Assembly (NCBI RefSeq): GCF_029350945.1 | Contig: NZ_JARKMS010000002.1 | Location: forward strand, 701,376 to 765,375 | Length of the DNA stretch: 64,000 nucleotides | Direction of reading: 5' to 3' | Source of the DNA: Maribacter huludaoensis | Lineage (GTDB): Bacteria; Bacteroidota; Bacteroidia; Flavobacteriales; Flavobacteriaceae | Part shown: piece after piece, positions 55,228 through 64,000 of the stretch | Position numbering within the stretch: position 1 is the stretch's first letter | Layout of the letters: each line of letters begins with the position of its first letter | Notes under the pieces: model-generated | What the model was told of the DNA's origin: nothing | The model's database searches: none | Seen by the model: only the letters and a program-made list of their open reading frames with translations | Position numbers and translations under genes: made by a program

Positions 55228-56412
55228 TTAGTTAAGTATTGATTTTCTTATTCCTAATTCAAGACCGCGTAGTTCCGCTAATCCTCTTAATCTACCGATG
55301 CCAGAGTAGCCTGGGTTGGTTTTTTTAGTTAGGTCATCTAACATTTTATGACCGTGATCTGGTCTCATGGGCATTCTTATATCTTTTCTTCCCACTTTTT
55401 TTCTTTTTTCCTGTTCAATAATCAGCGCTTTCATTACAGCATACATATCTACATCACCTTCCAAATGATTGGCTTCGTGAAAATTACCGTTGCTATCGCG
55501 TTTGGTACTTCTTAAATGTATAAAGTGTATTCTATCGGCAAGGCGCCTGACCATTTCGGGCAAATCGTTGTTTTCCAGAACCCCAAAAGAACCCGTGCAA
55601 AATGTGAGCCCGCAGTTGGGGCTGTCTATGGCCCTGTATAGTTCAAGTATGTCTTGTTGAGTACTTACTACTCTAGGCAATCCAAGTATAGGATATGGGG
55701 GGTCATCTGGATGAATGCACATTAAAATCTTGGCCTTCTCTGCAGTAGGCATGATGTGTCCTAAAAAATCATACAAGTGCTTTTTTAGGTCTAAAGGCGT
55801 AATATCTTTATAATTAGCTAAAATACTATTGAACTCTGCTAAAGTGTAACCTTCTTCGGCACCAGGTAGACCCGCAATAATATTTTTGGTCAGTTTTTCT
55901 TTTTCACTTTTGGTTAAAGAATCAAAATAGGTTTTAGCTGAAGATATTTCTTCTTCTGTATAACTTTTTTCTGCGTTTGGTCTTTTTAACAAAAAAAGTT
56001 CAAACGCAGCAAAGGCCTTTGCTTCAAAACGTAGTGCAGTAGATCCATCTTCCATTTGATACTCTAAATCTGTACGTGTCCAATCTAACACGGGCATAAA
56101 ATTATAACAGACAATATCTATATTGCATGAACCTAAATTGGCTAAAGTTTGTTTGTAGTTTTCTACATAGTGCATATAGCCATCTGCCTGGGTTTTTATA
56201 GATTCATGTATAGGTACACTTTCTACAACAGACCACGTAAGACCTGCTTCTTCTATACAATCTTTTCTTTTCTGTATTTCTGATATAGGCCATATCTCGC
56301 CATTGGGTATATGGTGCAATGCAGAAACTATACCTGTGGCCCCGGCCTGTTTAATATCAGAAAGAGATACTGGATCTTCTGGTCCGTACCATCTCCAAGT
56401 TTGTTCTAACAT
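55228..56412 (-). CDS. uxuA: mannonate dehydratase, copy 2
   Basis: The 394-residue enzyme has the same motifs as copy 1: [45 protein letters not shown] and [11 protein letters not shown]. Long stretches are identical to copy 1, but the DNA has diverged, so the duplication is not recent, or the copies came separately. It is in the uxuB-uxuA-kduI-kduD-DUF4861 operon, likely under site D, whereas copy 1 is in the DUF1080 operon. Confidence 0.95.
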   Translation of the reverse strand: MLEQTWRWYGPEDPVSLSDIKQAGATGIVSALHHIPNGEIWPISEIQKRKDCIEEAGLTWSVVESVPIHESIKTQADGYMHYVENYKQTLANLGSCNIDIVCYNFMPVLDWTRTDLEYQMEDGSTALRFEAKAFAAFELFLLKRPNAEKSYTEEEISSAKTYFDSLTKSEKEKLTKNIIAGLPGAEEGYTLAEFNSILANYKDITPLDLKKHLYDFLGHIMPTAEKAKILMCIHPDDPPYPILGLPRVVSTQQDILELYRAIDSPNCGLTFCTGSFGVLENNDLPEMVRRLADRIHFIHLRSTKRDSNGNFHEANHLEGDVDMYAVMKALIIEQEKRKKVGRKDIRMPMRPDHGHKMLDDLTKKTNPGYSGIGRLRGLAELRGLELGIRKSILN

Positions 56413-56426
56413 ATTTTATAATTGTT

Positions 56427-57257
56427 TTATACTCCACTAAATGCGCTAAATCCTCCGTCAATTGGTACCACAATGCCGGTAACAAAGGCAGCATAATCTC
56501 CGCACAACCATAATGTAGTACCCACTAAATCTTCTGGTTCTCCAAAACGCCCCATAGGAGTTTGTTCTATTATTGTATTGCCCCTGGCAGTCAAAGAGCC
56601 GTCTTCTTGCGTTAATAATGTTCTGTTTTGGTCGGTTAGAAAAAAACCGGGCGCCAAAGCGTTTACTCGAATACCAACTTTAGAAAAATGAACGGCCAGC
56701 CATTGTGTAAAATTAGAAACAGCTGCTTTTGCGCCACTATAAGCTGGTATTTTCGTTAATGGCGTAAAAGCGTTCATGGACGATATGTTCAAAATGCTAC
56801 AGCCTTTACGACCGATCATGTCTTGTGCAAATACCTGTGTAGGTAAGAGTGTACCAATAAAATTAAGATTAAAAGTAAATTCAATACCCGTAGTTTCTAG
56901 ATTAAAAAAGGTCTTAAAACCTTCTGTAGTATTCATCAAATCTTCTTCTTCTAAATATGGCTTACTGGTAGTTCCCAATGGATGGTTACCTCCAGCTCCA
57001 TTGATCAAAATATCACAAGGGCCTAAATTGTCATCGACTTCTTTTTTTGCTTTCTCCAATGAACTTTTGTCAAGAACATTGGCTACAACCCCAATAGCTT
57101 CGCCGCCAGTTGTATTAATTTCATCTGCTACTCTTTGCGCTGCGTCTTTGCTAAGATCTAATACGGCAATTTTATAACTTTCTTTAGAAAGTGCTTTTGC
57201 CAAAGTGCTACAAAGTACACCACCAGCACCAGTTAATACTACTACTTTTTTTATCAT
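56427..57257 (-). CDS. uxuB: SDR-type D-mannonate oxidoreductase, copy 2
   Basis: The 276-residue SDR begins MIKKVVVLTGAGGVLCSTLAKAL and shows INGAGGNHPLG, LNISSMNAF, YSGAKAA and the ending VVPIDGGFSAFSGV. It shares GFFLTDQNRTLLTQEDGSLTARG with copy 1 at 27050. It heads the five-gene minus-strand operon, 14 bases from uxuA. Together with UxuA it turns fructuronate into 2-keto-3-deoxygluconate. It has an insert around residue 90 (GTTSKPYLEEEDLMN) not shared with copy 1. Confidence 0.88.
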   Translation of the reverse strand: MIKKVVVLTGAGGVLCSTLAKALSKESYKIAVLDLSKDAAQRVADEINTTGGEAIGVVANVLDKSSLEKAKKEVDDNLGPCDILINGAGGNHPLGTTSKPYLEEEDLMNTTEGFKTFFNLETTGIEFTFNLNFIGTLLPTQVFAQDMIGRKGCSILNISSMNAFTPLTKIPAYSGAKAAVSNFTQWLAVHFSKVGIRVNALAPGFFLTDQNRTLLTQEDGSLTARGNTIIEQTPMGRFGEPEDLVGTTLWLCGDYAAFVTGIVVPIDGGFSAFSGV

Positions 57258-57430
57258 TATGCTTTATTGTTTTGTTTTGTCAGCGTTGTTGTAAGTATAG
57301 TTTGACACTATTCTCAAATTTTAAAATTTTAATTTAAACGAACTAAGGACTTACTTGAACAATAGTACATTTTAAGGGGTCAATTCGTTCATTTTAAATA
57401 TTACAAGTCTACTTTTTACTTTTCTTTTAT

Positions 57431-57450
57431 GCATCCTGTAGTATCTTGTT
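57431..57450 (-). promoter_or_regulatory. candidate GntR operator, site D (uxuB-kdu operon)
   Basis: Read toward uxuB the site is AACAAGATACTACAGGATGC, matching site B in 17 of 20 bases. It lies 174 bases upstream of the start, the farthest of the four. Confidence 0.5.
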
Positions 57451-57679
57451 TAATACAGATGATTTGAATGATTTTACCTTTGAAAACTATATCCTAAAGA
57501 TTTTATTTGTGAAGAAATTTGAGTAAAATTATTGATGAAATTTTTGACGAAAAGGTCAGGGGTTAATAAGGTTATTAATTTCGTGTGCTAATTTTTTAAA
57601 TATAACTAGTGTGTTTAAGGTTATCTAAAATTGCTTATTTACTACCCCTATTTCTAAAGAAGTTTACACTTTTAATAGT

Positions 57680-57790
57680 ATGACAAATAGATTATACAAG
57701 TTGTGTTTTTTGCTATTGCCTTGCTTATGCTTTGCTCAAATTGAAAAAAACACTTATCAGTTTAAACACTTAAGTACTTCTGATGATTAA
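57680..57790 (+). pseudogene. remnant of a hybrid two-component system regulator (5' end only)
   Basis: An ATG opens a 36-codon frame with a signal peptide (MTNRLYKLCFLLLPCLCFAQ) followed by IEKNTYQFKHLSTSDD and a TAA. The YxFKHLSTxDGLSQ pattern right after the signal is the hallmark start of the periplasmic beta-propeller of Bacteroidota hybrid two-component regulators, which are normally over 1300 residues. Nothing downstream continues it before the convergent rhaM end at 57834. The gene therefore seems truncated, on the plus strand between two minus-strand operons. Confidence 0.7.
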
Positions 57791-57833
57791 GATTTTAAAA
57801 TCTACCATCGTTAGTCGTGTTCAACTCTTTATC

Positions 57834-58151
57834 TTACTCCATATAAAATACCTCGTCCAAAGGTTTTGAAATAGGGGAGTTGTCATCATTGGTTTCCATA
57901 ATGTCAGCCATAAATGCCCACCATTTCTTTACAATCTGGTTCTGGCTTAAATCTTGTGAACCACCATTGCCTGACACTTTTTGAAATGCAAAAAGTGTGT
58001 TTGTTTCTTCATCTAAAAAGATGGAGTATTCACTTACGCCAGCCTTCTTTAGCAGTTCTTTTAGTTCTGGCCATATTTCATTGTGCCTTTTTGTATATTC
58101 TTCTTTAGCACCGGCTTTTAGTTTCATTTTAAATGACAATCGTTTCATCAT
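57834..58151 (-). CDS. rhaM: L-rhamnose mutarotase
   Basis: The 105-residue protein interconverts the anomers of L-rhamnose, speeding entry into the isomerase. Motifs are the opening RLSFKMKLKAGAKEEYTKRHNEIWPEL (catalytic His region), SEYSIFLDEETNTLFAFQKV and the conserved KKWWAFMADIM. Two ATGs are adjacent at 58151 and 58148. It is last in the minus-strand enzyme operon GH3-lyase-GH105-PL-rhaM, which links glycan breakdown to rhamnose use. Confidence 0.94.
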   Translation of the reverse strand: MMKRLSFKMKLKAGAKEEYTKRHNEIWPELKELLKKAGVSEYSIFLDEETNTLFAFQKVSGNGGSQDLSQNQIVKKWWAFMADIMETNDDNSPISKPLDEVFYME

Positions 58152-58179
58152 AATAGTTGTTTTGGTTCATAGTAATGTA

Positions 58180-59472
58180 TTACCGGTTATATGGGTATAG
58201 TAAAATATCTAAATGGTCTACTTTCTTTGTATTATGACCTAGTTTACAATACTCTTTTATGCTTAACATGCTACCTGTGTTTCTAAACATTCTTCTTAGT
58301 TTTTCCACTGCGTTTTCCATACTGCCCAGTTGCTTAAAGGACCATTGATCTGGAGTTTTTAAAAAGGGTAAGAGGTAGTCGTAAGCTTTTTGTAAATCGC
58401 CTGTATTTGACCGGTAATTCCATATATCTATTTGAACACCATCTTTCCTGCCAAAAAATGCAAGTTTTGATAATCCTGTTAAATTTAAAATACTGTACGT
58501 TAATGATTTTGTTCGTTGAAGTTCATGGGGTTGTTTACCATCTGCTTCAATTTGGGGTTCAACTAGTTTTTCAACTACTGATGACAGAATATTTCTTGCT
58601 TCTTCTATTCTATTTAGGAATAGGAGTAAAGCTACCACTTGCACTTCATAAAGCGTGGCATGATTATTTTTTCTCGATTTTTCCAATTGCCCCAGTTCAC
58701 TTGTTTGTAACCAATTTAGATAGCTTTTTAACCAGGCTTTAAGTTCATTTCCTAAATTTGGTTCTAATGAATTGTTTAATTCTAAAATTTCAATGGCGGT
58801 AATGATATGTGTAATTCCTGAAAACTCTATTATGCCAAAACATCTTCCGGTACTGGAGCCTGGTACTCCTTGGGCATAATTTAGGTTAGGATTCATTCTA
58901 GTCTCCTTGTCTACGAACCATACTTTAAGTAGCTCTTTGGTTTTTTTAGCATATGTATTATCTCCAGAAAAAAAGTACGCCAAAGAAAGAATTTTGACGT
59001 TATTTATCATTTTATCCTTTACGGGCTCATCTACGTTTTGACCCCTTGTTAGGGGATTAATTTTACCATCTTTTCTGACCCAAGGTAAACCATCATCTTT
59101 ACTAGGGTCTGGCCACCAATAGGGCGCTAGACTTAAATAATCATGCTTATTATTGCTAACGGCAACCTGCTTTTTGGTCATTACCGAAAAACTACCTTCT
59201 TTTAGCGCTTTATCTGCCGCTTTGATGAGCGATTTATAGGCAGGTAGAAAATCATCATCTCTTTTTCTAATTGCCAGTTTTACTTGAGAGAGCAGTTTGT
59301 AGTTGTAAACCGTAAGCTCATTACCAACTATATTCCAACCAGGCTTAGTCGAATAAATAGTAGGTACATCCGTTTGAAATGTACCTACATTTTTTTCTTT
59401 TTTTTGACCACAAGCATTATTTATGATGAACACTACTAAAAGTAAAGTAGCTTTTAAAGTGTTTTTGTTCAT
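58180..59472 (-). CDS. alginate-lyase-superfamily (PF05426) protein, PL38-like candidate
   Basis: The 430-residue protein has a signal (lipoprotein-like NNACGQ) and an alpha/alpha toroid of the alginate-lyase type: HDYLSLAPYWWPDPSKDDGLPW, GVPGSSTGRCFGIIEFSG and KNNHATLYEVQVVALLLF (the Asn-His pair and Tyr suited to beta-elimination). Members of this superfamily include glucuronan- and alginate-active PL38 lyases. It lies 28 bases before rhaM and 11 after GH105, so it should act on a uronate-containing oligosaccharide. Family number cannot be fixed by eye. Confidence 0.82.
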   Translation of the reverse strand: MNKNTLKATLLLVVFIINNACGQKKEKNVGTFQTDVPTIYSTKPGWNIVGNELTVYNYKLLSQVKLAIRKRDDDFLPAYKSLIKAADKALKEGSFSVMTKKQVAVSNNKHDYLSLAPYWWPDPSKDDGLPWVRKDGKINPLTRGQNVDEPVKDKMINNVKILSLAYFFSGDNTYAKKTKELLKVWFVDKETRMNPNLNYAQGVPGSSTGRCFGIIEFSGITHIITAIEILELNNSLEPNLGNELKAWLKSYLNWLQTSELGQLEKSRKNNHATLYEVQVVALLLFLNRIEEARNILSSVVEKLVEPQIEADGKQPHELQRTKSLTYSILNLTGLSKLAFFGRKDGVQIDIWNYRSNTGDLQKAYDYLLPFLKTPDQWSFKQLGSMENAVEKLRRMFRNTGSMLSIKEYCKLGHNTKKVDHLDILLYPYNR

Positions 59473-59483
59473 CTGAAAATAAC

Positions 59484-60611
59484 TTATTTAAGTTTTAGGA
59501 TTTCACTACCTGCTAATAAAAATGCCCCGGTACCATAATTTTGCCAGCTATCTGCAGTTGCTGGTTGAGGATCTGCACCTATATCTTGTACCCAGCCTAC
59601 CATACCATTTTCGTGTTGGCAAGCAGCCAATGCTTGCCATGCTTTTGTTACTACAGGCGTATATTCTGCTTTATTCAAAAGTCCGTTGTTTATACCCCAG
59701 GCTAGCGCAAAAGTGTAAAAACCGCTTGCACTAACTTCACCATGCTTAAAAGATTCTGGTGAAAGTAAACTTGTACGCCATAGCCCATCTTCTTGTTGTA
59801 GTCCTTTAATTCTAGCAGACATTTTTTTATATAGGTTTACATAAAAATCACGATGTTCATAATCTTCAGGCATATCAGATAGTATTAAAGCAAGTCCGCC
59901 AAGTACCCAGCCATTACCTCTGGCCCAGAAAATTTTCTTTCCGTTAGGTTCTTTTAAATCTTTTTTATTCACACCCCATTGATAGCGTGTATCCCTTGCA
60001 AATAATTGTTCTTTGTGATCAAAGAGTTTATCATAGGTTTCTTTATAATACTTGTGCATGGCATCTAAATATTTTTGCTCACCTGTTTGTTTTGCATATA
60101 GCGTAATTACGGGAGGTGCCATAAATAAAGCATCACACCACCACCATAGTATTTTTTTTTCGGCATGTTTATCTGTTCCGTCTTTCCATGCATTTGGTTC
60201 ATAGAGGTGTATGTCTAAAAATTCTTTGGTGGGAGATAAGTCTACAAGATTTTTTCTAGTCGAGTTTGCATATAGGTAAGCATATGAAATAGCGACATCA
60301 TCTGCATGATGGGTACGGTACAATGGTTTCCAGTCATTAGTATATCCCATAGTTTTTAACGCTGCTAAAAATATAGGGTTGTCCGTGGCTTGGTGTGCAC
60401 GTGTAACACCAATGTAATAAGCACCATTGGTCCAATCGGTCGGTGCTAAAGCAAAAATAGGGTGGGCTTCTTGCCATTCCAATGCCTTGACCATAGCGTT
60501 TTCTATATCTGATTTTTCAATTTTATTTTGCGCATTGGTATTTACTATGTGCAAGAATGAAAGAAATACTATAGTAGTATTTAGTATTTTTCTAATTTGT
60601 TTACTTTTCAT
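59484..60611 (-). CDS. GH105 unsaturated uronyl hydrolase
   Basis: The 375-residue protein has a signal peptide (ending NTNAQ) and a GH105 toroid: [42 protein letters not shown] (with the catalytic-type Asp), [13 protein letters not shown] and [14 protein letters not shown]. It removes 4,5-unsaturated glucuronyl or galacturonyl residues from the non-reducing end of lyase products, giving the 5-keto-4-deoxyuronate used by KduI. I start at the ATG at 60611; a TTG at 60617 is possible. Confidence 0.94.
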   Translation of the reverse strand: MKSKQIRKILNTTIVFLSFLHIVNTNAQNKIEKSDIENAMVKALEWQEAHPIFALAPTDWTNGAYYIGVTRAHQATDNPIFLAALKTMGYTNDWKPLYRTHHADDVAISYAYLYANSTRKNLVDLSPTKEFLDIHLYEPNAWKDGTDKHAEKKILWWWCDALFMAPPVITLYAKQTGEQKYLDAMHKYYKETYDKLFDHKEQLFARDTRYQWGVNKKDLKEPNGKKIFWARGNGWVLGGLALILSDMPEDYEHRDFYVNLYKKMSARIKGLQQEDGLWRTSLLSPESFKHGEVSASGFYTFALAWGINNGLLNKAEYTPVVTKAWQALAACQHENGMVGWVQDIGADPQPATADSWQNYGTGAFLLAGSEILKLK

Positions 60612-60631
60612 TATCAATTGTTTAAATAGAA

Positions 60632-63262
60632 TTAATAGTTTTTTGAGTTGTAAATCTTTACATCTGTAGTACGTTTAAGTGTAATACCTTCTTTGGTTTT
60701 AACTTTTGGTCCATTGTTCTTAAAATCAATAAACAGCGCCGTTGGTTGTCCTGAGTTTGATTTAATAATGGTATTTCTAAATTTTAAGTATGACCCTTCA
60801 CCTACATAAATTGTTTGTAAATTTTCGTTTTCATTTAAAGTAATTACTGCATAACTGCCAGTAAATACAATTTCTTTATGATGATCGGTAAAAGTGGCGT
60901 CTTTTGAATCTTGAACCAGAATTAATTGCTTTATATTTTTTTTATCAATGCAGCTTATTACCTCAAAACCTTTAAAAATTTTGTCTTGTTTAATTTCTGA
61001 AACCGATACTATACTCCCATTTTCTCCTTTAACAGGTTCAAATAGCAAAGCGAAAGGGTTTTGCCAAGCTTCATTCTTTTTACGAATAACCAATGTTGGA
61101 GTTTTTTCTGATCTGTAAGATTTGGGTCCCTCGGTGCTTGGTGGTGCCATAACAGAAGTATATTCCCTATCTTCTGCTCCAAGAATAAAAGCTTTCATTT
61201 TTATGGGTTCTGGGCTAAGTTTATTGACCGTAAAAATTGCAGTTACATTTTCTGATGTCTGTTTTGATGTTTTTACCGATTCAAAGTAATGCCACCCAGG
61301 ATGCTTCGCTTTTTTGTTGTTTGTCCATGGCTTATTTTTTGAATTCGAATACCTCTTTTGGTCAGGAAATAGCGGTAGTGGCCCTTCGTTACCTATAATA
61401 TTTAAAGAATCTCCAATATTGTGATATATATAGTCATGATATTGGTTTGGTAGCGCAGATTTAGACCTGAATACATCAACATAATAACCAGTGGTTGGTG
61501 AAGTTATTATAATACCCAAAGTTCTTTCTTGTGTTGCTTCGGTAAAATCTCCCTTATCATCTTTAAAACTTGTTCTAGAAAATGAATTATAAGGAGAAAT
61601 AGCTTCTGTTCTTGGTTCTGGTTCCACCACAATTTTTTCCACCCTATTTATTTCTAGACCGGCCCAACCGCCTTTACCTTCAGATGATCCATTTACAATT
61701 ACAGTGTTGTTAGATGCAAATAACCTATAGTAATTTTCATGAATTTCTGTACGGTATCTACTTCTGCCAGATTTGCCTCCTAAAACAAAACCTTTACCAT
61801 ACAATTCCATAAACATTCCTGTAGCATGCCCATGTACATAATGCCCGCCACCTACAAAAGTCATAAGGTCATCTTCGGCATTTTCATTTTTGTTTAAATT
61901 ACGTTGTAGAATAATGCCTGCAAAAGGTAGTTCATCTGTAACAGGTAATGGGTAATCTTTAACACTACCTTCAATATTGGTTTCGAACCAAAGTAATTTG
62001 GTAGGTTCATTGTAAAAACTAGCTCCATAGTTACGCCCGCTTAACTGAAATCTTCTATAATTTCCGTTGGCGATATTACTATTTATAAGAGATCCAAATA
62101 TGGTTGCGAACTTTTCCTGATTTTCTAATTTTGCCAGGTAATATGCCGTTTCGTAAGCGTGATAATTTGGGTTGTATTCACGATGACCGTCTCCAAATAA
62201 TATAGTTTCCTTTTTGTTTGGATAAGTTAAGTAATACGGTTTGGGTAACGCTTCTAGAATTTGAGGATACTTTTGACCTAAATGTAAAGATGGATCATAC
62301 TTGGTCAATAAGGTCATTAAATAGGTTAGAAAAGTATTTACCCCATTAGCATAGTTTATACTCTCTGGCCAGTCACCATTGTATTCTAGATAGTGATCAG
62401 CAATCTTTTGCAAGGCATCTTGATGTTTAGTGTTTATTGTCAAAAAATAGGGGAGCAGTCTTTTACGTTCACCTTCATCATCCAATGCCAATATATTGCC
62501 TACTAGGCTTGGTGATTCTAAAATAGGCCAATTACAGTTAATTATGCCACGCTCAAGAGCCAGTTTTACATAAGTACGAAACACTTTTTGACCATCCTCA
62601 AAATTGTAGGTAACCATAGAAGTCTTACCTAGGTCATATACTTTGCCGTTATTTTTTAAATAATGATAAACAAAATCATAAATAATAGGTAATTGAGCAC
62701 CAATTTCACGGGCTTCCCTTAAATGATCCTGTGTATATAACCATCCGGCATTATGGCTTGCTTCTGGTTGGGGCAGTGCTAATAATCCATTTGAGATATT
62801 GTATAATACTGATCCGGCATATTCGGCATATTGTTCATCATCGGTTAAAAAATAGAGAACTCCGCAATCAATTGCTGTTTGCAAATAATGCATTATGGTA
62901 TTTTGTTCTTCTCTTGCCCTACCATTAAAACTGGTATAAGTATGTAACGGCGGAAATTTCTTTGTTTTTATACCAGTGTAGTTCCATGGTAGCTTTTTTA
63001 TATAACTCTCTTTATCGCTTTGGTATGTGATAAGATCATTTTCTACCCTTTCAGTAAAATTTTTATAATAATCGCTAATCTCAGTATTGGTCTTGATCTT
63101 GTGAAGAATGGTTGGCTTGTCAGCTTCTTTAACCCAAATAGAAGGACGTTCGGTGACCTGAGAATATAGGGGTGTATAATAACATAAAAAAACAACTAGT
63201 ATCAGTTGCCCGATACGAGTTTGTTTTTCTATAAATAGGTTTATTATACTGCTTTTTTGCAT
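60632..63262 (-). CDS. secreted heparinase II/III-fold polysaccharide lyase (family uncertain)
   Basis: The 876-residue protein has a signal peptide ([13 protein letters not shown]), an N-terminal alpha/alpha toroid ([67 protein letters not shown]) and a C-terminal beta-sandwich of the heparinase II/III type ([38 protein letters not shown]). The Asn, His and Tyr residues suit uronate elimination. PL12, PL15, PL17, PL21 and PL37-like families share this fold. Neighbours suggest a rhamnose-uronate substrate. It ends 20 bases before the GH105 start. Confidence 0.85.
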   Translation of the reverse strand: MQKSSIINLFIEKQTRIGQLILVVFLCYYTPLYSQVTERPSIWVKEADKPTILHKIKTNTEISDYYKNFTERVENDLITYQSDKESYIKKLPWNYTGIKTKKFPPLHTYTSFNGRAREEQNTIMHYLQTAIDCGVLYFLTDDEQYAEYAGSVLYNISNGLLALPQPEASHNAGWLYTQDHLREAREIGAQLPIIYDFVYHYLKNNGKVYDLGKTSMVTYNFEDGQKVFRTYVKLALERGIINCNWPILESPSLVGNILALDDEGERKRLLPYFLTINTKHQDALQKIADHYLEYNGDWPESINYANGVNTFLTYLMTLLTKYDPSLHLGQKYPQILEALPKPYYLTYPNKKETILFGDGHREYNPNYHAYETAYYLAKLENQEKFATIFGSLINSNIANGNYRRFQLSGRNYGASFYNEPTKLLWFETNIEGSVKDYPLPVTDELPFAGIILQRNLNKNENAEDDLMTFVGGGHYVHGHATGMFMELYGKGFVLGGKSGRSRYRTEIHENYYRLFASNNTVIVNGSSEGKGGWAGLEINRVEKIVVEPEPRTEAISPYNSFSRTSFKDDKGDFTEATQERTLGIIITSPTTGYYVDVFRSKSALPNQYHDYIYHNIGDSLNIIGNEGPLPLFPDQKRYSNSKNKPWTNNKKAKHPGWHYFESVKTSKQTSENVTAIFTVNKLSPEPIKMKAFILGAEDREYTSVMAPPSTEGPKSYRSEKTPTLVIRKKNEAWQNPFALLFEPVKGENGSIVSVSEIKQDKIFKGFEVISCIDKKNIKQLILVQDSKDATFTDHHKEIVFTGSYAVITLNENENLQTIYVGEGSYLKFRNTIIKSNSGQPTALFIDFKNNGPKVKTKEGITLKRTTDVKIYNSKNY

Positions 63263-63264
63263 TC

Positions 63265-64000
63265 TTATTTTTCTAATCTAAACTTTGCCATTTTTACTTC
63301 TTTAGAAGAGGTGCCGATCATAATAGTATAATCACCTGTCTCCAATATCTTATCCATAGTTAAACCGGTAAATTTCAACATTCTTGGAGTTATGGTAAAA
63401 CTTACTTTCTTTGATTCACCTGGTGAGAGTTCTATTTTTTCAAAACCCTTCAATTCTTTATCCGGGCGGGTAACAGAACCAATATCATCTTTAAGATACA
63501 TTTGAACCACTTCTTTAGCTTTCATTTTGCCTATGTTGGTTACGGTTGTACTAACTATAAGTTCGGTATTGGGTGTAATCGTATCGTTAGAAATTTTGAG
63601 ATCGGCATACTCGAATTGGCTATAACTTAAACCATGGCCAAAAGGATATATAGGACCATCTTCAAGAAATAAATATCCTTTTTTATTATTTATTTCCTTC
63701 ATGCTGTAGTGAAAGGGAATTTGTCCAATGGATCTTGGTACGGTTACCGGAGATTTACCTGATGGTGAAACTTCGCCAAATATTATTTTAGCTAAGGAGG
63801 AATCGCCCAATTCGCTTAAATCCCATCCGTCTAAAATTGCATCTGCTTTATCAGCTATAGTATTTATAGAAAGAGTTCTTCTATGTTTTAGTACCACTAT
63901 TACGGGTTTGCCTAGTTCTTTTACTTTTTGAACTAGTTGATCTTGGGCCCCAACAGGATCAATGGTTGCGCGGTCTCCTAGCGCATTATTGAAAAAGGCT
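63265..64000 (-). CDS. GH3 glycoside hydrolase, C-terminal part (cut by window end)
   Basis: The frame is open to position 64000 without a start, and the translated segment matches the GH3 C-terminal domain: ALGDRATIDPVGAQDQLVQ, GKPVIVVLKHRRTLSI, AILDGWDLSELGDSSLAKIIFGEVSPSGKSPVTVPRSIGQIPFHYS, then a fibronectin-III-like domain (VSTTVTNIGKMKAKEVVQMYLKD). About 245 residues are visible of an expected 700-800. It probably cleaves beta-glucosidic or beta-xylosidic ends. It is 2 bases from the lyase gene, so it belongs to the same operon. Confidence 0.93.
   Translation of the reverse strand, partial: AFFNNALGDRATIDPVGAQDQLVQKVKELGKPVIVVLKHRRTLSINTIADKADAILDGWDLSELGDSSLAKIIFGEVSPSGKSPVTVPRSIGQIPFHYSMKEINNKKGYLFLEDGPIYPFGHGLSYSQFEYADLKISNDTITPNTELIVSTTVTNIGKMKAKEVVQMYLKDDIGSVTRPDKELKGFEKIELSPGESKKVSFTITPRMLKFTGLTMDKILETGDYTIMIGTSSKEVKMAKFRLEK

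Noticed and set aside
49509-57374. Shared 12-mer TAGTACATTTTA at 49509 and 57363
   Set aside because: It resembles part of the GntR motif (TAGTAC) but lacks the AGGATGC half; AT-rich 12-mers recur by chance in this composition.
57563-57578. TTAATAAGGTTATTAA palindrome upstream of the HTCS remnant
   Set aside because: It may be the old promoter region of the lost gene, but arms are seven AT-only bases and nothing links it to a regulator.
1-64000. CRISPR arrays, IS elements, transposases or phage genes
   Set aside because: No regularly spaced repeats, transposase motifs or terminal inverted repeats with target duplications were seen on reading both strands.

Overview
The window is low-GC DNA from a member of the Bacteroidota, most likely a marine flavobacterium (Flavobacteriaceae; a Zobellia/Maribacter-type genome would fit, but the genus cannot be fixed from sequence alone). 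The reasons are a SusC/SusD pair, a Rho with the long basic N-terminal insert of this phylum, DUF4293, DUF3667 and DUF1599 proteins, the conserved tpiA-prmA-clpS neighbourhood, and one clear phylum-type promoter (TTG-N19-TATATTTG). No rRNA, intact tRNA, CRISPR array, transposase or integrase was seen.

Layout. Positions 1-15.7 kb are chromosomal core: rpsT, a three-gene unknown cassette, rho, DUF4293, two envelope proteins, a YfcE-type phosphodiesterase, truA, an ABC exporter, folP-cdaA-DUF3667 (c-di-AMP synthesis) and DUF1599-DoxX-tpiA-prmA-clpS. From about 16 kb to the end the window is a carbohydrate-utilisation region, broken only by a short ordinary stretch at 24.8-26.7 kb (SYLF protein, small membrane protein, EamA permease).

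Sugar region. Block 1 (16-24.8 kb) has uronate isomerase, a TRAP transporter, a LacI regulator, a NUDIX-type regulator, an aldose epimerase and an SDR. Block 2 (27-34 kb) has a first mannonate oxidoreductase/dehydratase pair, a cytochrome-c-tailed NHL lipoprotein, a Tat-exported Gfo/Idh enzyme and a double DUF1080 (3-keto-glycoside hydrolase family) lipoprotein. Block 3 (35-41.8 kb) has SusC, SusD, a fasciclin-like lipoprotein and a GntR regulator. Block 4 (42-50.5 kb) is an L-rhamnose operon: aldolase-dehydrogenase fusion, isomerase, kinase, L-lactate dehydrogenase and an NCS1-like permease. Block 5 (50.5-57.3 kb) has a GMC oxidoreductase, DUF4861, kduD, kduI and a second mannonate pair. Block 6 (57.8-64 kb) has rhamnose mutarotase, an alginate-lyase-fold protein, GH105, a heparinase II/III-fold lyase and a GH3 cut by the window edge.

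How the genes fit together. Lyases plus GH105 would release 4,5-unsaturated uronate and rhamnose. KduI/KduD channel the unsaturated uronate, UxaC-UxuB-UxuA channel ordinary uronates to 2-keto-3-deoxygluconate, and the rhamnose operon yields DHAP plus lactate and then pyruvate. The target is therefore probably a rhamnose- and uronate-containing glycan. No sulfatase is present here, so ulvan is not established.

Most interesting signals: (i) a 20-bp motif (consensus AACAGTATAGTACAGGATGC) in front of four sugar transcription units, a candidate GntR operator; (ii) CG-centred LacI-type palindromes near the other sugar genes, so each mannonate-dehydratase copy may sit in its own regulon; (iii) a 20-bp element repeated 19/20 in front of both the lacI and NUDIX genes at the same distance; (iv) a 36-codon remnant of a hybrid two-component regulator; (v) a tRNA 3'-end remnant next to susCD.
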